64,000 nucleotides of DNA. Origin: Nothophaeocryptopus gaeumannii (lineage: Eukaryota > Ascomycota > Dothideomycetes > Mycosphaerellales > Mycosphaerellaceae). The stretch lies in assembly GCA_031771865.1 (NCBI GenBank), contig JASISA010000009.1:1302001-1366000 (forward strand). The letters are read 5' to 3'. This document shows positions 61,524-64,000 of this stretch, piece by piece. The notes under the pieces are model-generated. The model ran no database searches. It was not told the origin of the DNA and saw only the letters and a list, made by a program, of their open reading frames with translations. Made by a program: the position numbers and the translations under genes. Numbering within the stretch: position 1 is the first letter of the stretch; each line of letters opens with the position of its first letter.

Positions 61524-63467
61524 ATGGCCGCCATTTCAGCGGCAGAGCTCGAGCCAGTGGCGAGCGTCACAGCCAGGCTGAAAGCCCTTCTCGAGCGCGC
61601 CAGGTCTATCAAGCCAGGAACCACCGTGGAGCCTCCTTTACCAGTCGCCAGCTTCGCGGACGAGATTGACAGGTTGCATGGCGGATTAGAGCAGACCGAG
61701 CAAGTATACCGATGCAATGTTGTTGAGACGGCTTGCAGAGAGATTTTCTACTCCCTGATTAATTCTACCGATATTCACGACCCTGAATTCGTTGAAGTCT
61801 GGAATCTCTTGGATTTGGTGTCTATCTGCGGAGATCATGGCATATGCACCCCGGAGCTCATATGCTGGCTGTTGGAGGAATTGCTCGATAGCCAGACAAC
61901 GGAAGGCTGCCGTGTAGTATTCGACTACTTGGACTCCCGCCGCGAGCGACTGGCATCCAAAGACTTTCACAAGAAGAACCTGGTCTTTCTCAGATCATGC
62001 AACGAGCTCTTACGCCGTCTCAGCCGTGCCGAGGACGCCATATTCTGTGGACGAGTGTTCTTCTTCCTCTTCCAGACCTTTCCACTTGGCGATAAGAGCT
62101 CCGTCAACCTCAGAGGAGAGTTCCATACCGAGAACACGACCAAGTTTGATGTCTCGGAGTCGCAAACCGAGAATGCAGATGCAGAGCAGATGGAAGTCGA
62201 CTCGAAGCTTGAAGAATCTACTAAAGATACGAAAGAAAGCACGCCGCAACCTGCACCTGCTGGCAAATCGGGGAGCAAAGCTGTTCCAATAAAGGCGCCA
62301 CCAAAGAAGACCGTAGAGGAGAAGATCCTGTCAACCAGTGAGCTGTATCCAATCTTCTGGAGATTGCAACATGACTTCTCCGAGCCCACTCGACTCTTTG
62401 AGCAGAGCAATTTTCAAGCGTTCAAGAAAGGCCTTGCCAGCACTATCGCCAAATTCAAGAAGACTCCAACCGTGGTGCAGACCAAAGCCAGCGAAGACGA
62501 CAAGCGAGGTATCAAGCGCAAGCTGGACTCGGACGGGAACGAGCAGAATGACGAGGACGGACTCGTGGATAACTACAACCCGAAGTACCTCACGAGTCGC
62601 GACCTTTTCGATCTCGAGCTAAGCGACCTCGCGTTTCAACGGCACATTCTGGTCCAAGCCATCATTCTGATCGATTTCCTGCTGTCTTTGACAGAGAAAG
62701 CCAAGAAGCGACTCAGTGCCATCAGTACTCCCAACAAGTCGATGCTGTTGTCTTTCACACTCAGCGAAGAGGATACCAAATGGGCCATCGACACTCGTTC
62801 AACCATCACATCGTACCTCAATCTGACCTCGGACGGTCGACATTACTGTCGCACAGTCGAGACTGTTCTGGCAAGGGATAAGAATTGGGTACGATGGAAG
62901 GTAGAGAGCTGCCCGTCGATTGTTCGCGGACCCGTGTCGACCGAACAAGAGATCCAAGCCAGGACAGGTGCCGCGTCCTCTACCCGTCCTCGTCGCATAC
63001 CGGAGAAGTTTCAAGGAGGAATGAAGCTTGGGTTCCTTGACGAGGGGGCAGGAGGAGGTCTGGAAGCGCTCAAAGACCCAGCACGGTATACCGCACCGTC
63101 GATCGAACGCTTGGTGGACCAGGTGAAGATGGACAAGCTGGATGCAGAGATGGCCATGACAGATGAGGAGAAGGCTGAATACGACAGTGGCATCACCAAT
63201 GCAAAATGGAGGGCACTGAGGCAGGCGCGAGCGACGAACCTTGCTCTTCTGGACAAGATCGAGAGCACAAGAGATTTGGAAGAGATCTTGAACACTGCTG
63301 AGCCCCACGCTGAAAATGAGGCCGTAGAACAGAACGGTGATGATGCGGCAGGATCCGCAATTGCCATTAGTGTCACTACGGCCGAAGAGACTATAGACGC
63401 CACGGCAGTCGATTCTGAGCCTCTGCCGATAGCTGCGGAGGACAAAGTTATGGAAGGCGCGGAGTAG
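61524..63467 (+). CDS. THO complex subunit Hpr1/THOC1
   Basis: A subunit of the nuclear THO/TREX complex that couples transcription to mRNA export and prevents R-loops. The first in-frame ATG is 61524 (MAAISAAELEPVASV); the frame extends 15 codons upstream without ATG. It is intronless, 647 residues. The efThoc1 domain is clear: FVEVWNLLDLVSICGDHGIC, KKNLVFLRSCNELLRRLSRA, EDAIFCGRVFFFLFQTFPLG, DKSSVNLRGEFHTENTT. A basic-acidic linker follows, then YNPKYLTSRDLFDLELSD, IDFLLSL and the RDKNWVRWKVESCPSI segment typical of the family. The tail of about 60 residues is acidic and low in complexity. Confidence 0.94.
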   Translation: MAAISAAELEPVASVTARLKALLERARSIKPGTTVEPPLPVASFADEIDRLHGGLEQTEQVYRCNVVETACREIFYSLINSTDIHDPEFVEVWNLLDLVSICGDHGICTPELICWLLEELLDSQTTEGCRVVFDYLDSRRERLASKDFHKKNLVFLRSCNELLRRLSRAEDAIFCGRVFFFLFQTFPLGDKSSVNLRGEFHTENTTKFDVSESQTENADAEQMEVDSKLEESTKDTKESTPQPAPAGKSGSKAVPIKAPPKKTVEEKILSTSELYPIFWRLQHDFSEPTRLFEQSNFQAFKKGLASTIAKFKKTPTVVQTKASEDDKRGIKRKLDSDGNEQNDEDGLVDNYNPKYLTSRDLFDLELSDLAFQRHILVQAIILIDFLLSLTEKAKKRLSAISTPNKSMLLSFTLSEEDTKWAIDTRSTITSYLNLTSDGRHYCRTVETVLARDKNWVRWKVESCPSIVRGPVSTEQEIQARTGAASSTRPRRIPEKFQGGMKLGFLDEGAGGGLEALKDPARYTAPSIERLVDQVKMDKLDAEMAMTDEEKAEYDSGITNAKWRALRQARATNLALLDKIESTRDLEEILNTAEPHAENEAVEQNGDDAAGSAIAISVTTAEETIDATAVDSEPLPIAAEDKVMEGAE

Positions 63468-64000
63468 TGTGCAAGCTGCGAAATGGGGCATGTATATTTG
63501 GACCTTCTCCTCTACTGCGCGCTTGTCCTTCGGGCCGCCCTCCGGTTACTCATCATCTGCTACAGTGGCTGGTCTACCGCGCCGCATCAATGGAACAGTT
63601 TTCCTCTTAGCGGCCAGTAGAGTCAGGTCTGCTTGGTAACGAATCGGTGAAGCTGGTGGCTCTCGGCGACCCCATAATTCAAATCGTGTCCCTCACTTGC
63701 ATGTCAGCCACAGGGACTGTTAGCCCAGCCAAGCGATGCTGCCTCCACAGCTTCGAACTGCCACTTGGGCGCCATTGGGCTGAGCAGCAATATATTTTCA
63801 GCAGCACTTATCTGTGGCTGGTGTTTCGGTGTCAGTCGGTCAAGAAGGCCGTACGGCAGACTGGGTTTCATCTTCGTGATCGCTTTCGCCGATTCAATAG
63901 CTCTTCTCTATAATGACCCGGCAGAGAGCCACCCGCAAAACGGCAGATAGTCCCAGTTGCAACTACCGACCTATTTCGCCGAGAGAGGTTCACTACATGT
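63468..64000. other. Intergenic to window end
   Basis: About 530 bp after Hpr1. Two overlapping plus-strand frames (63647–63913 and 63765–63950) have no recognisable sequence. No gene called. Confidence 0.45.

Noticed and set aside
1..64000. Biosynthetic gene cluster, CRISPR array, prophage or bacterial-type defence system
   Set aside because: No polyketide or peptide synthase, no regular spacer repeats and no phage genes are present. The sequence is eukaryotic, with introns.
1..64000. tRNA genes
   Set aside because: I looked for A- and B-box patterns (for example GGTTCGAATCC) in intergenic regions and saw none convincing. A covariance-model scan would be decisive.

Overview
This window looks like nuclear DNA of a filamentous ascomycete. 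Genes are spaced 0.2–1.5 kb apart on both strands. Introns are short (43–110 nt) with fungal splice signals (GTRAGT donors, CTGAC-like branch sites, YAG acceptors). The gene set includes HacA, single-gene phosphofructokinase, COX16, Ste16/Rictor, uricase and an F-box family. I infer a dothideomycete, possibly Mycosphaerellales, from overall gene flavour only; a search would be needed to confirm it.

Layout. 1–7.7 kb: the 3' end of a disordered protein, the unfolded-protein-response bZIP gene hacA with a visible 20-nt Ire1-type intron, a secreted GPI-anchored GH78 alpha-L-rhamnosidase, and a YggS/PLPBP-type PLP homeostasis protein. 7.7–11.3 kb: gene-poor, with two decayed coding relics. 11.3–14 kb: an SDR reductase facing an MFS sugar transporter that carries a one-base frameshift. 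15–23 kb: Ski2 RNA helicase and an Nmd5/Sxm1-type importin. 23.7–33.1 kb: an accessory-looking island. It holds a small coiled-coil gene with 48-bp direct repeats on either side, a DUF3669 protein, a frameshifted coiled-coil gene, an orphan gene, a DUF6604 relic, an internally deleted Ty3/gypsy remnant, an inactivated pogo/Fot1 element with perfect 48-bp TIRs, and an atypical protein kinase.

33.4–64 kb: mostly housekeeping. It holds mitochondrial uL13m, uricase, the ATR/Mec1/UvsB checkpoint kinase, an EF-hand MscS channel, ESCRT-III Did2, two F-box-like paralogues (one broken by a 17-bp tandem duplication), phosphofructokinase, COX16, the TORC2 subunit Ste16/Rictor, the fork-protection protein Csm3/Swi3, and THO subunit Hpr1. 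The genes are not in operons. Several pairs are divergent and probably share promoters: COX16/Ste16, Csm3/Hpr1, uricase/ATR and rhamnosidase/PLPBP.

The strongest regulatory signal is in hacA. Two 7-nt loops matching the CNG|CNGN Ire1 consensus lie exactly 20 nt apart, and excision changes the reading frame to a different C-terminus. I saw no tRNA, rRNA, CRISPR array or bacterial-type system. Exon coordinates were read by eye from splice signals and checked by whether exon sums are multiples of three.
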